NCBI GenBank assembly: GCA_030615855.1
Contig: JAUWYL010000021.1
Location: 1-24,359, forward strand
Source of the DNA: a bacterium
GTDB taxonomy: Bacteria; UBP18; UBA7526
Direction of reading: 5' to 3'
Length of the DNA stretch: 24,359 nucleotides
Under the pieces are notes generated by a model. That model was not told the origin of the DNA, did no database searches, and saw nothing but the letters and a program-made list of their open reading frames with translations. This document shows, piece by piece, positions 1 to 6,780 of the stretch; the stretch's first letter is position 1; each line of letters starts with the position of its first letter. The translations under genes and the position numbers were made by a program.

Positions 1-1352
1 TCAACTTCGTTGGGGCCTTAGCCCTTCCTACAAGCCTAAGGACAGACTATTTCATCTTTTCTCTGCCCATGCTCTTGTCTTATTCCCTCCTTGTCTCCTG
101 GAGATGGAGAGGGTGGCGGAGGCAAAAGATTGAGGCGTTAATTCTTTTCTTTATCATAGCAATAGGTCTCTTTTTCCTCTTTCCTAAGACCGGGCAGTAT
201 AACCATGTCTGGCAAACAACGCTCTATAAGATAAGGTATTTAGGAATAAAACCGACCGATCCCTCTCTTCTTCCCTTTGAGGCCAGGCACTACTGGACTC
301 CTCCTTATTCCTCACCCACCCTATTTAGATTCTTGAACGAGTTCTCAGTTCTCATTCTTTTGGCTTCCTACCCTGTATTTACCTTTTTCAAAAGACTCTT
401 TCAGAAGAAGATTACTCTGGAGGAAGGCTTCCTCCTTTATGCGCTTTTTGCCTTTTTCGGCTGTTATCTTCTGTTCTATAAACTCAAGACCTTCTTCATC
501 TTCTTCTTGGTCATCTTCATCGCCCATCTATTCTTTCTCGCCAAGAGGCGCTCTTCAAGGATTCTCATCTTGCTCCTGCTCTTGGTTGGTCTCTCCTTCC
601 AGGTCTATCAAACCTTCTCCTGGCAAAATTCATTTTTGGTAAAGGGGATGCTAAAGGTAGGGATAAAACCCCTGGAGTTCCCTCCCAGTGGGAATAGATT
701 GGCGATAAGAGAGGTCCTTTCCTGGATAAGGGAGAATACCGAACCTCAAGACGCCTTTCTCGCCCCCCTCTCCCTTTCTCCACAGATCGCAGCCTATAGC
801 CACCGACCGACTGTCCTTCACTGTTACTTTGAGACCGGGATAAGAGAAACCTACCGAGAATATTGTCAAGCCCTCTTCCAGAAAGAGGGTGATTTAACAG
901 ACCTCTGTAAGAGATATAAGGTAGATTATCTTATCTATCGGGCGGGTCAACTCTTACGCACTGATCCCATAATGGCCTATAGGTATGTGGCCAATAGGAT
1001 GAATCTAGATGAAAACTGGCCAGCCCATAAACTCCATTTTGCTCCCGAGAAATTAGAGAATTTCACCCTGGTATATGAAAATTACTTCTACCGCATCTAT
1101 CGTCCAAGAAAAGGGAAAGGGATTCAGATTAAAGAATATCATCCTCTCTTCGATGAGAGAATATTTAAGGAGCTGGGAAGGGGGACAGATACCTTCTATA
1201 AGAGAGTCATGGGGGGCTACGATTATTACTTCCAGGCTCTGGTATTATTGCAGAAAGGAAAAGAGAAAGAAGCAGGAGAAGCGCTTTTACTTTCCCAGAA
1301 GTACTGCCCCTATATTCCAGAAGTAAGGACTCTTTTAGAGAAATTAAAATGA
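1..1352 (+). CDS. GT-C-like multi-pass membrane protein, C-terminal part (5' end outside window)
   Basis: The frame is open from base 3, so the gene begins upstream and the ATG at 69 is probably internal. The visible part has several hydrophobic helices in its first 200 residues. These are followed by a soluble region with an 'S-W-I-R-E-N-T-E-P-Q-D-A' segment (near base 717) and a later 'S-H-R-P-T-V-L-H' segment. This arrangement (a W-x-R-x-N-T-P-like turn, then an H-R-P-x-V segment) is familiar from the periplasmic ends of GT-C glycosyltransferases and related polyprenyl-sugar enzymes, so a role in envelope glycan or protein glycosylation is likely but not proven. The catalytic N-terminal loop is not in the window. 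The stop codon overlaps the moaA start in an ATGA, which suggests translational coupling although the functions differ. The C-terminal 30-40 residues look helical and TPR-like. Confidence 0.55.
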   Translation, partial: NFVGALALPTSLRTDYFIFSLPMLLSYSLLVSWRWRGWRRQKIEALILFFIIAIGLFFLFPKTGQYNHVWQTTLYKIRYLGIKPTDPSLLPFEARHYWTPPYSSPTLFRFLNEFSVLILLASYPVFTFFKRLFQKKITLEEGFLLYALFAFFGCYLLFYKLKTFFIFFLVIFIAHLFFLAKRRSSRILILLLLLVGLSFQVYQTFSWQNSFLVKGMLKVGIKPLEFPPSGNRLAIREVLSWIRENTEPQDAFLAPLSLSPQIAAYSHRPTVLHCYFETGIRETYREYCQALFQKEGDLTDLCKRYKVDYLIYRAGQLLRTDPIMAYRYVANRMNLDENWPAHKLHFAPEKLENFTLVYENYFYRIYRPRKGKGIQIKEYHPLFDERIFKELGRGTDTFYKRVMGGYDYYFQALVLLQKGKEKEAGEALLLSQKYCPYIPEVRTLLEKLK

Positions 1353-2320
1353 AAGGATTGATTGACAGATATAATCGGAAGATCACTTATTTGAGAATCT
1401 CTGTAACTGATAGATGCAACCTGCGGTGCATTTACTGCATGCCTCTAGGAGGGATAAAACCCTTGAGGCATGAGGATATCCTCAAGTTTGAAGAGATAGA
1501 AGAGATAGTAAGATATAGCATAGATTGGGGGGTTGATAAGGTCAGGATTACTGGTGGGGAGCCTTTAGTGAGAAAGGGGGTAGTCTATTTAGTAGAGATG
1601 CTTGCTCATCTTAAAGGCATCGAAGATTTAAGCATGACCACCAACGGAATCCTCTTAAAGGGTTATGCTAAAGATTTGAAGAATGCCGGACTCCAAAGGA
1701 TAAATATTAGTCTGGATAGTCTGGATGCTAATAAGTTCCATCGCATTGCCAAGGCAGGAAGACTATCTCTTGTTTTAGATGGAATAGAGGAGGCCTTGAA
1801 AAGGGGTCTTGAGCCAGTGAAGATAAATGTTGTAGTCATGAAGGGAATAAATGATGATGAAGTTCTGGACTTTGCTAAGATGAGCCGGGATCGACCACTG
1901 CACATTAGATTCATTGAGTATATGCCCTTTGGTTATAAAGGCTTTGCAAAGGAAGATAGATTTTTTCCTACATCACAGATTGAGGAGAGGCTAAGAGAAT
2001 TGGGAGAATTGATTCCAGCAGAGGTGAGGGGTGCTGGGCCAGCGAAATCTTTTAAATTTAAGAAATCTTTAGGAACCATAGGATTTATAACGCCTATGAG
2101 TGAGCATTTCTGCGCTACCTGCAATCGCCTGAGACTAACAGCGGATGGAAAGTTATATCCCTGCCTCTTCTCTGATTATGGAGTAGATATCAAGACGCCC
2201 TTACGGACTGGAGCAGGCTATAGAGAGATCAAGGAATTATTTGAAGAGGCTTTAAAGAATAAACCGGAGAAGCATTCCCTGAAAGGAAATAATCAGGTTA
2301 TGTCCAAGATAGGAGGCTAA
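1349..2320 (+). CDS. moaA: GTP 3',8-cyclase MoaA (radical SAM)
   Basis: This is the first enzyme of molybdopterin synthesis. It rearranges GTP to 3',8-cH2GTP in the cytoplasm, using two [4Fe-4S] clusters and S-adenosylmethionine. The radical SAM triad is C23-x3-C27-x2-C30, followed by a GGEP segment (TGGEPL). The second cluster ligands are C255-x2-C258-x13-C272. The protein ends in the conserved Gly-Gly needed for catalysis. At 323 aa it has normal MoaA length. The ATG overlaps the stop of the preceding membrane gene by 4 bases. moaC starts 1 base after the stop, so moaA, moaC and mogA form a tight operon. No key residue is missing. Confidence 0.96.
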   Translation: MKGLIDRYNRKITYLRISVTDRCNLRCIYCMPLGGIKPLRHEDILKFEEIEEIVRYSIDWGVDKVRITGGEPLVRKGVVYLVEMLAHLKGIEDLSMTTNGILLKGYAKDLKNAGLQRINISLDSLDANKFHRIAKAGRLSLVLDGIEEALKRGLEPVKINVVVMKGINDDEVLDFAKMSRDRPLHIRFIEYMPFGYKGFAKEDRFFPTSQIEERLRELGELIPAEVRGAGPAKSFKFKKSLGTIGFITPMSEHFCATCNRLRLTADGKLYPCLFSDYGVDIKTPLRTGAGYREIKELFEEALKNKPEKHSLKGNNQVMSKIGG

Positions 2321-2321
2321 G

Positions 2322-2795
2322 ATGGTAAAACTTACTCATTTTGATAGGAAAGGAAGGGCTAAGATGGTAGATATCAGTGGGAAGAGGGTTACAAAACGAG
2401 AAGCGATAGCCTCTGCAAAGGTTATTATGAAGCCTAAGACCTTAACTATGATTAGGGAGGGGAGGATGGCAAAGGGGGATGTCTTATCTGTTGCCAAGGT
2501 AGCCGGGATTATGGCTGCCAAAAGAACCAGCGAACTCATTCCCATGTGCCATCCCTTGGAGATCAGCAATATAGAGATCGCTTTTAATCTAAAAGGAAAG
2601 GATAGAATCCAGATAAAGTCGAAGGTGAAATGTCTGGGAAGGACCGGTGTAGAGATGGAGGCCTTAATGGCAGCAAGTATCAGCGCTTTAACCATCTACG
2701 ATATGTGTAAGGCAGTAGATAGGGAGATGGTCATCTTAGATGTGAAGTTACTTAAGAAGATGGGCGGAAAGAGCGGCGTCTTCATTCGAAAGTAA
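2322..2795 (+). CDS. moaC: cyclic pyranopterin monophosphate synthase MoaC
   Basis: MoaC converts 3',8-cH2GTP, the MoaA product, to cyclic pyranopterin monophosphate. The family core is complete: K51 in the K-G-D-V-L segment, the M-C-H-P-L segment at 75-79, the G-V-E-M-E-A segment at 109-114, D-M-C-K-A-V with K130, and the K-K-M-G-G-K-S-G end. The two lysines correspond to the known catalytic pair. At 157 aa the length is standard. The start is 1 base after the moaA stop, with the AGGAGG-like sequence inside the end of moaA serving as ribosome binding site. MoaA and MoaC function as a sequential pair, which fits this spacing. Confidence 0.96.
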   Translation: MVKLTHFDRKGRAKMVDISGKRVTKREAIASAKVIMKPKTLTMIREGRMAKGDVLSVAKVAGIMAAKRTSELIPMCHPLEISNIEIAFNLKGKDRIQIKSKVKCLGRTGVEMEALMAASISALTIYDMCKAVDREMVILDVKLLKKMGGKSGVFIRK

Positions 2796-2806
2796 AGGAG
2801 TGGAGT

Positions 2807-3292
2807 ATGATAAAAGTAGGAATATTAGTTATCAGCGATAAGGCTTCGAAGGGAGAGAGGAAGGATGAGAGCGGTCCAATTATGAAAGAGATAGTTAAAA
2901 AATTACCAGCAGAGGTCTCAAAGTACAAGATCATACCAGACGAGAAAGACCAAATTAAAGAGAATTTGATAAATTGGGTAGATAAACTAAGGCTCGATCT
3001 GATCCTGACCAGTGGAGGAACGGGTATTGGGCCGAGGGACATTACTCCAGAGGCAACGAAAGAGGTAATTGAAAAGGAATTACCTGGTTTCGTAGAGACC
3101 ATGAGGATAAAGGGACTGGAGAAGACCCCCTTTAGCATGCTCTCCCGAGCAATAGTGGGAACACGAAAGAAGAGCCTCATCATTAACCTGCCAGGAAGCC
3201 CCAAGGCGGTTAGGGAAAACCTTAAGGTCATTCTACCAGCAGTGAAGCACGGGATTGAAATATTAAAAGGGAACACTAGCCACTGTTTATAG
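2807..3292 (+). CDS. mogA: molybdopterin adenylyltransferase, MogA/MoaB family
   Basis: Proteins of this family adenylylate molybdopterin before metal insertion. The diagnostic S-G-G-T-G-x-G-x-R-D segment is at residues 69-78, followed by T-P-E-A-T and later N-L-P-G-S-P-K-A. The protein is 161 aa, the single-domain length of MogA/MoaB, and has no MoeA fusion. The start has a good Shine-Dalgarno sequence (AAAGGAG, about 7 bases upstream), and the gene begins 11 bases after moaC. MogA and MoaB cannot be told apart safely by eye. The other molybdopterin genes (moaD, moaE, moeA) are not in the window. The stop codon overlaps the start of a strongly folded element. Confidence 0.9.
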   Translation: MIKVGILVISDKASKGERKDESGPIMKEIVKKLPAEVSKYKIIPDEKDQIKENLINWVDKLRLDLILTSGGTGIGPRDITPEATKEVIEKELPGFVETMRIKGLEKTPFSMLSRAIVGTRKKSLIINLPGSPKAVRENLKVILPAVKHGIEILKGNTSHCL

Positions 3293-3379
3293 CGGGTCCT
3301 GCCTCGGCATTCTCTCTTCGCGGGCCCCTCCGCCCGGTGTGGATCCTCCCACTCATAGAGATCTGCCGAGTCACCCGCT
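3291..3379 (+). other. unassigned 89-nt folded element (possible structured RNA)
   Basis: Three nested stems close this element: AGCGGGT (3291-3297) with ACCCGCT (3373-3379), CTCGGCA (3303-3309) with TGCCGAG (3364-3370), and TCTCT (3311-3315) with AGAGA (3357-3361). All pairs are Watson-Crick. Inside, GCGGGC (3320-3325) can pair with GCCCG (3332-3336). The bulges are asymmetric (5 nt against 2 nt). The stretch is clearly more GC-rich than its surroundings. It starts within the mogA stop codon. I cannot match it to SRP RNA, 6S RNA, tRNA, tmRNA or a molybdenum-cofactor riboswitch. The strand is not certain because a perfect hairpin folds on both. Confidence 0.45.
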
Positions 3380-3387
3380 TATTATGA

Positions 3388-3465
3388 GGGCGCGCTTTCG
3401 TTTACTCCCTTTACTAAGAAAGCCCGAATAACAAGGTTCTCCGATTTATCGGAGGCTTCCTTATT
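3388..3465 (+). terminator. two hairpins after mogA, possible terminator
   Basis: GGG (3388-3390) and CTTTC (3395-3399) face GAAAG (3418-3422) and CCC (3423-3425). A second hairpin is CTCCGA (3439-3444), loop TTTA, TCGGAG (3449-3454). It lies inside a looser pair, AATAA...AGG (3427-3436) with CCTTATT (3459-3465). The tail after the second hairpin is only moderately T-rich, so termination is plausible but weak. The pair could instead belong to the folded element just upstream. Confidence 0.35.
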
Positions 3466-3510
3466 AAAGTTATACTTTTAATTCAGTAAAGATTATGGTA
3501 AAATAATAAT
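3461..3510. other. AT-rich stretch (14% GC), possible unwinding region
   Basis: By hand count only 7 of 50 bases are G or C, far below the flanking genes. It sits on the left side of the gap that also holds four DnaA-box-like sites, so it could be a DNA unwinding element if the gap is an origin. It could equally be promoter-type spacer DNA. Confidence 0.35.
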
Positions 3511-3562
3511 CGCAGATTACGCAGATGGCAAGTAAGATTAAATGGAAAGGGGACGCAGATGC

Positions 3563-3585
3563 CGGATGCACCTCGTTGGCATCCG
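3563..3585. repeat. hairpin, 7-bp stem
   Basis: CGGATGC (3563-3569) and GCATCCG (3579-3585) form a perfect stem with a 9-base loop, immediately after one CGCAGAT word. Confidence 0.5.
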
Positions 3586-3629
3586 AGAGAGCATAAATAT
3601 TAAGCAATGACCGCAGATAGTTTAGTTAG

Positions 3630-3688
3630 GAGTTCGGAGTCTCCGAACACCGAACTCAAGCGAGGCGAAGCCGAGCGTGCTCCGAACT
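3630..3688. repeat. hairpin array with one left arm and three possible right arms
   Basis: The left arm around GAGTTCGGAG (3630-3639) can pair with TCCGAAC (3642-3648), with CCGAACTC (3650-3657) or with CTCCGAACT (3680-3688). A GGCGAAGCC mini-hairpin lies between the last two. Such competing palindromes resemble extragenic palindromic repeats. Confidence 0.55.
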
Positions 3689-3745
3689 GCTGAATCAGCA
3701 ATAATCAGGGTTTAAAATCCGTGATGATCCGTGTTCAGGGCCAGG

Positions 3746-3954
3746 TTATCCACAGTCCATCCTCCTTCGTCGAAAAGTTTCTAAGAAGCTCTGAAGCCAG
3801 GGAGTCTATAAAATTAGTATTCTATTTTCCTAAACCCTTGTGAATAAAGGACTTAGAGTCAATATCGACTGTAATCCAAACCACTGGACCTAAGGAGGAC
3901 TAATTGGCCTCTACTTACAGGTTTACATTAAGAGTTATCCACAAGTTATCCCCA
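3746..3954 (+). promoter_or_regulatory. cluster of four DnaA-box-like sites (candidate origin or DnaA-regulated region)
   Basis: TTATCCACA occurs exactly at 3746-3754 and 3935-3943. TTATTCACA lies on the minus strand at 3839-3847, and TTATCCCCA at 3946-3954. The first three fit the consensus TTATNCACA and the last differs by one base. The last two sites are 11 bases apart in the same orientation, one helical turn. The cluster lies 90-300 bases upstream of a DNA polymerase III clamp-loader gene. Against an origin: the genes on both sides run in the same direction, and dnaA, dnaN, rpmH and rnpA are not nearby. Confidence 0.5.
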
Positions 3955-4040
3955 TACGCAGATACTCAACGCACTTCATTTGCCTTGAGGTATTAGCCGC
4001 AGATATCAACGCAGATTACCGCAGATTAAGGGTAATAGAG

Positions 4041-5105
4041 ATGAGTTTTAAAGATATTGTTGGGCAGGAGGGGGCGATTAAAATACTTCAGAGCGCCATC
4101 AAGAATAATCGTTTATCCCACGCCTATCTCTTCGTTGGGCCAAATGGTGTGGGCAAAGGACTTACTGCCAAGACCCTAGCTAAAACACTGAACTGCCAAA
4201 AAGGCGATATTGATTCTTGCGATAAATGTAGAAATTGTATCCGAATCGATCTTGATAAGTATCCAGATGTCAAAGTAATTGAACCGACCGGAACTTCCAT
4301 AAAGATTGAGGAGATGAGAAAGATTCGCAGGGAGGCTTCTTTCAAGCCCTTAGAGGGAAAGAAGAAGGTCTACATCATTCAAGAGGCATCTGCCATGACC
4401 CAACCAGCAGCCAACTCCCTCTTAAAAACTTTAGAAGAACCAAAAGGGGAGATGCTCTTTATCCTTACTACATCTAATATCCATGGACTACTTCCCACCG
4501 TCGTCTCTCGCTGCCAGTTAGTCAGATTCAAGCCGCTATCTGTTAAAGTTATCGGGGATTTTCTGACTAAAAAAGAGGGAATGGCAAAAGACGAGGCCTA
4601 CATGGCCTCAAATCTCTCAGAAGGAAGCCTGGGGAAAGCTCTAAGAATTGCGGGCCCTGAAGAGAAAGAGCTAAGGGACCAAGTTATAGACTTAATAGCG
4701 AAGACATCTCTGGAAGATATCGACGAAGTCTTCAAAACTGCCCGTCAGTTCACCCAAGATAGGGATCAGATTCCCTTTATCTTGAGTATTATTTCCAGCT
4801 GGTACCGAGACCTCCTCGTCTTTAAGGAGTCACAAGATTCTACTTCCCTGGTCAATATAGATAAAAAAGAGGAGATACAAAGAGAGATAGAGAAGTATTC
4901 AAAGGAAGAGATAGAAGAGACGATCTCCCTTGTCTTAAGGACCATAGATTATGTCAAAAGGAATGTTAATCCCCAGTTAGCAATAGAGAATATGTTACTT
5001 AAAATTGCGAGACACGAATATACGCGAACTGAAAAGCAGAGAGCGAAAAAACAGAACACGAATAAATTCACGAAAATTTGCGTCCAAGGAGAAATTAATG
5101 ATTGA
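4041..5105 (+). CDS. holB: DNA polymerase III clamp loader subunit delta' (HolB)
   Basis: This subunit helps open and load the sliding clamp. Residues 33-40 form a P-loop-like segment, but the usual Ser/Thr after the lysine is Gly (G-V-G-K-G). The Walker B position reads Q-E-A-S rather than D-E-A-H. Both changes fit delta', which is the non-hydrolysing subunit, and argue against DnaX. A zinc module is present (C52, C60, C63, C66), and the Ser-Arg-Cys finger is at 156-158. At 354 aa it has HolB length and lacks the long DnaX tail. The ribosome binding site is weak. It overlaps ricT by 8 bases; the holB-ricT order also occurs in Bacillus, which supports the call. Confidence 0.87.
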   Translation: MSFKDIVGQEGAIKILQSAIKNNRLSHAYLFVGPNGVGKGLTAKTLAKTLNCQKGDIDSCDKCRNCIRIDLDKYPDVKVIEPTGTSIKIEEMRKIRREASFKPLEGKKKVYIIQEASAMTQPAANSLLKTLEEPKGEMLFILTTSNIHGLLPTVVSRCQLVRFKPLSVKVIGDFLTKKEGMAKDEAYMASNLSEGSLGKALRIAGPEEKELRDQVIDLIAKTSLEDIDEVFKTARQFTQDRDQIPFILSIISSWYRDLLVFKESQDSTSLVNIDKKEEIQREIEKYSKEEIEETISLVLRTIDYVKRNVNPQLAIENMLLKIARHEYTRTEKQRAKKQNTNKFTKICVQGEIND

Positions 5106-5892
5106 AATCGTTGAGATAAAGTTTGAGGATACCGGCCCAACCCATCCCTTCGATTCCCAGGGTCTGGATTTGAATGTAGGGGATGCCTGCATCCTCCAGA
5201 CAGAGAGGGGAAGGGAGTTTGGAAGGGTGGTGTCTGGACCCCGGATGGTGGAGAGGAAAGAGATAGGGGGTTTCCTGGGGAAAGTAATCAGGAAGACAAC
5301 AGAAGAGGACTTCGAACAATTGAAGGAGAATGAGAGAAGGGAGAAAGAGGCCTTCAGGTTCTGTCTCGAGAGGATTAAAGAAAGAGAACTTCCCATGAAA
5401 CTCACCGAGGTCGAGTATCTCTTCGATGGAAGCAAGATAACCTTCTACTTTGTCTCTGAGACTAGGGTGGACTTCCGGGAACTGGTCAAAGACCTGGCCC
5501 ATGAGTTCAAGAGCAGGATTGAGCTGCGCCAGATAGGGGTGAGAGATGAGGCTAGGATGCATGGGGGGTTTGGTCTCTGTGGAAGACCATTATGCTGCAC
5601 TACTTTCTTAAAGGAATTCCAGCCGGTCTCCATGAAGGTGGCCAAGGTTCAGGATCTGGCCCTAAACCCTGCTAAACTCTCTGGGATATGTGGAAGGCTC
5701 ATGTGCTGTTTGGCTTATGAGAGCGAGACCTATAGAGAAGAGAAGAAAAAGTTGCCCAGAGAAGGGAGTAAGATAACCATTCCCCAGGGGGTGGGCAGAA
5801 TAAAATCAGTGAATATCATAAAGAAGAGCATCGTAGTTGAATTAGAGGATGGAAGGGAAGTAGAAATTCCTGTAGAGAAACTAAAGGAGTAA
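5098..5892 (+). CDS. ricT: RicT/YaaT family protein (PSP1 domain)
   Basis: PSP1-domain proteins such as Bacillus RicT form a complex with RicA and RicF that carries iron-sulfur clusters and promotes RNA maturation by RNase Y. The two cysteine clusters of the family are complete: C161, C166, C167 and C198, C203, C204, within the C-G-R-P-L-C-C and C-G-R-L-M-C-C segments. I chose ATG 5098 over an upstream in-frame start at 5005. It has AAGGAG six bases before it, gives the family N-terminus (M-I-E-I-V-E-I-K-F), and avoids a 100-base overlap with holB. The length is then 264 aa. Whether RNase Y and the partner Ric proteins exist here cannot be seen. Confidence 0.88.
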   Translation: MIEIVEIKFEDTGPTHPFDSQGLDLNVGDACILQTERGREFGRVVSGPRMVERKEIGGFLGKVIRKTTEEDFEQLKENERREKEAFRFCLERIKERELPMKLTEVEYLFDGSKITFYFVSETRVDFRELVKDLAHEFKSRIELRQIGVRDEARMHGGFGLCGRPLCCTTFLKEFQPVSMKVAKVQDLALNPAKLSGICGRLMCCLAYESETYREEKKKLPREGSKITIPQGVGRIKSVNIIKKSIVVELEDGREVEIPVEKLKE

Positions 5893-5893
5893 G

Positions 5894-6730
5894 ATGCCTG
5901 AACTGCCAGAAGTAGAGACTATTAAAGAAGACTTAAAGGATATTATAAGAAATAAACGAATTAAGAAGGTTGAGATAAGATTAGCAAAAGCGATTAAAAA
6001 TACTTCTGGTAGAAGATTCATTCAAGAATTAAAAGGGGATACTTTTAAATCTCTTTCTCGGAGGGGAAAATATCTTATCTTCTCTTTGAAATCTGGCAAG
6101 AGTATAGTCATCCATCTGGGAATGACGGGAAGGCTCATTCATTCTAAAGCTAATAAAGAAATATCTGACTACAACAAGAGATTCAGCCGAGTAATGTTCG
6201 TTCTGGAGAATAAGAACACCCTTCGCTTCATTGATATGCGGGGCTTTGGGAAAGTCTATCTCATTTCTAAAGGAAGATTGGAAAGGTTCTCAAGATTAAT
6301 TAGTCTCGGCCCAGAGCCTCTGAATAGAAATTTCACTCCACAGGCCTTTAAGAATTTATTGAAGAGGCATAGGGCAAGGATCAAGCCTCTATTACTGAAT
6401 CAGCAATTCCTCGCTGGCTTAGGCAATATCTATTCTTTAGAGAGCCTCTACAGGGCAAGAATAAGCCCTTTGAGGAAAGCAGATTCTCTTTCCGATAAAG
6501 AGGTGAAGAGACTTCATAGTGCAATTCAGAAAGTTTTAATAGGTGCCATAACAAGCCATGGAACCTCTATCGATGCTTATGTCGATGCTAAAGGAAGAAA
6601 GGGAAGTTATCAGTTTAAACTCAAGGTCTATCGCCGGGAAGGAGAAAGATGCCCTCGCTGTGGAGGAAAAATAAAGCGCATTAAACAGAGTAACAGAAGC
6701 ACCTACTTCTGCCCTGAATGTCAAAAGTAA
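5894..6730 (+). CDS. mutM: formamidopyrimidine-DNA glycosylase (Fpg/MutM)
   Basis: This bifunctional base-excision repair enzyme removes 8-oxoguanine and related lesions and cuts the abasic site. The catalytic N-terminus is exact (M-P-E-L-P-E-V-E-T; Pro2 is the nucleophile and Glu3 assists). K59 in R-R-G-K-Y-L matches the conserved lysine of the N-terminal domain. The helix-two-turn-helix region contains L-A-G-L-G-N-I-Y, with the DNA-binding asparagine. The C-terminal zinc finger has all four cysteines (C-x2-C-x16-C-x2-C). At 278 aa it is standard length. It starts 1 base after the ricT stop, so it is probably cotranscribed. Nei is excluded by the N-terminal sequence and the finger type. Confidence 0.96.
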   Translation: MPELPEVETIKEDLKDIIRNKRIKKVEIRLAKAIKNTSGRRFIQELKGDTFKSLSRRGKYLIFSLKSGKSIVIHLGMTGRLIHSKANKEISDYNKRFSRVMFVLENKNTLRFIDMRGFGKVYLISKGRLERFSRLISLGPEPLNRNFTPQAFKNLLKRHRARIKPLLLNQQFLAGLGNIYSLESLYRARISPLRKADSLSDKEVKRLHSAIQKVLIGAITSHGTSIDAYVDAKGRKGSYQFKLKVYRREGERCPRCGGKIKRIKQSNRSTYFCPECQK

Positions 6731-6737
6731 TGTTGGA

Positions 6738-6763
6738 ATCATTCGCACGAATGAGCGAATGAT
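6738..6763. promoter_or_regulatory. alternative hairpins upstream of metG
   Basis: ATCATTCGC (6738-6746) pairs perfectly with GCGAATGAT (6755-6763). The same left arm (TCATTCG) can instead pair with the nearer CGAATGA (6748-6754). The two folds exclude each other. The structure ends 4 bases before an AAAAGGTGG ribosome binding site. It might control metG translation, but it is also one of the short-period repeats found in other gaps (CGAATGA twice, 8 bases apart). Confidence 0.4.
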
Positions 6764-6780
6764 AAATAAAAGGTGGAAAA

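Larger units (their letters stand above)
3511..4026 (+). repeat. CGCAGAT repeats, eight copies
   Basis: The 7-base word CGCAGAT starts at 3511, 3520, 3554, 3612, 3957, 3998, 4010 and 4020. Neighbouring copies are 9-12 bases apart, close to one helical turn. The last three end 15 bases before the holB start. Two more copies, 10 bases apart, lie between gatC and gatA. The same gap also has ATCCGTG at 3717 and 3727, 10 bases apart, a word whose complement (CACGGAT) recurs at 23903-23941. Confidence 0.75.

Noticed and set aside
2336-3276. Minus-strand open frames opposite moaC and mogA
   Set aside because: They mirror well-identified genes, have no domain and no ribosome binding site worth noting.
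3291-3379. SRP RNA, tRNA-Sec, 6S RNA or molybdenum-cofactor riboswitch
   Set aside because: The length and a GGCAGG-like end on the minus strand recall SRP RNA, but the conserved tip (GGAAGGAAGCA type) is absent. There is no T-arm sequence for a tRNA, and the riboswitch would be expected before moaA, not after mogA.
3511-4026. CRISPR array
   Set aside because: The CGCAGAT words are 7 bases long with 2-5 base spacers or irregular gaps; there are no 20-40 base repeats or spacers and no cas genes.
5005-5097. Longer RicT with 31 more residues
   Set aside because: It overlaps holB by 100 bases, and the extra residues are charged and unlike the family. ATG 5098 has AAGGAG at ideal spacing.
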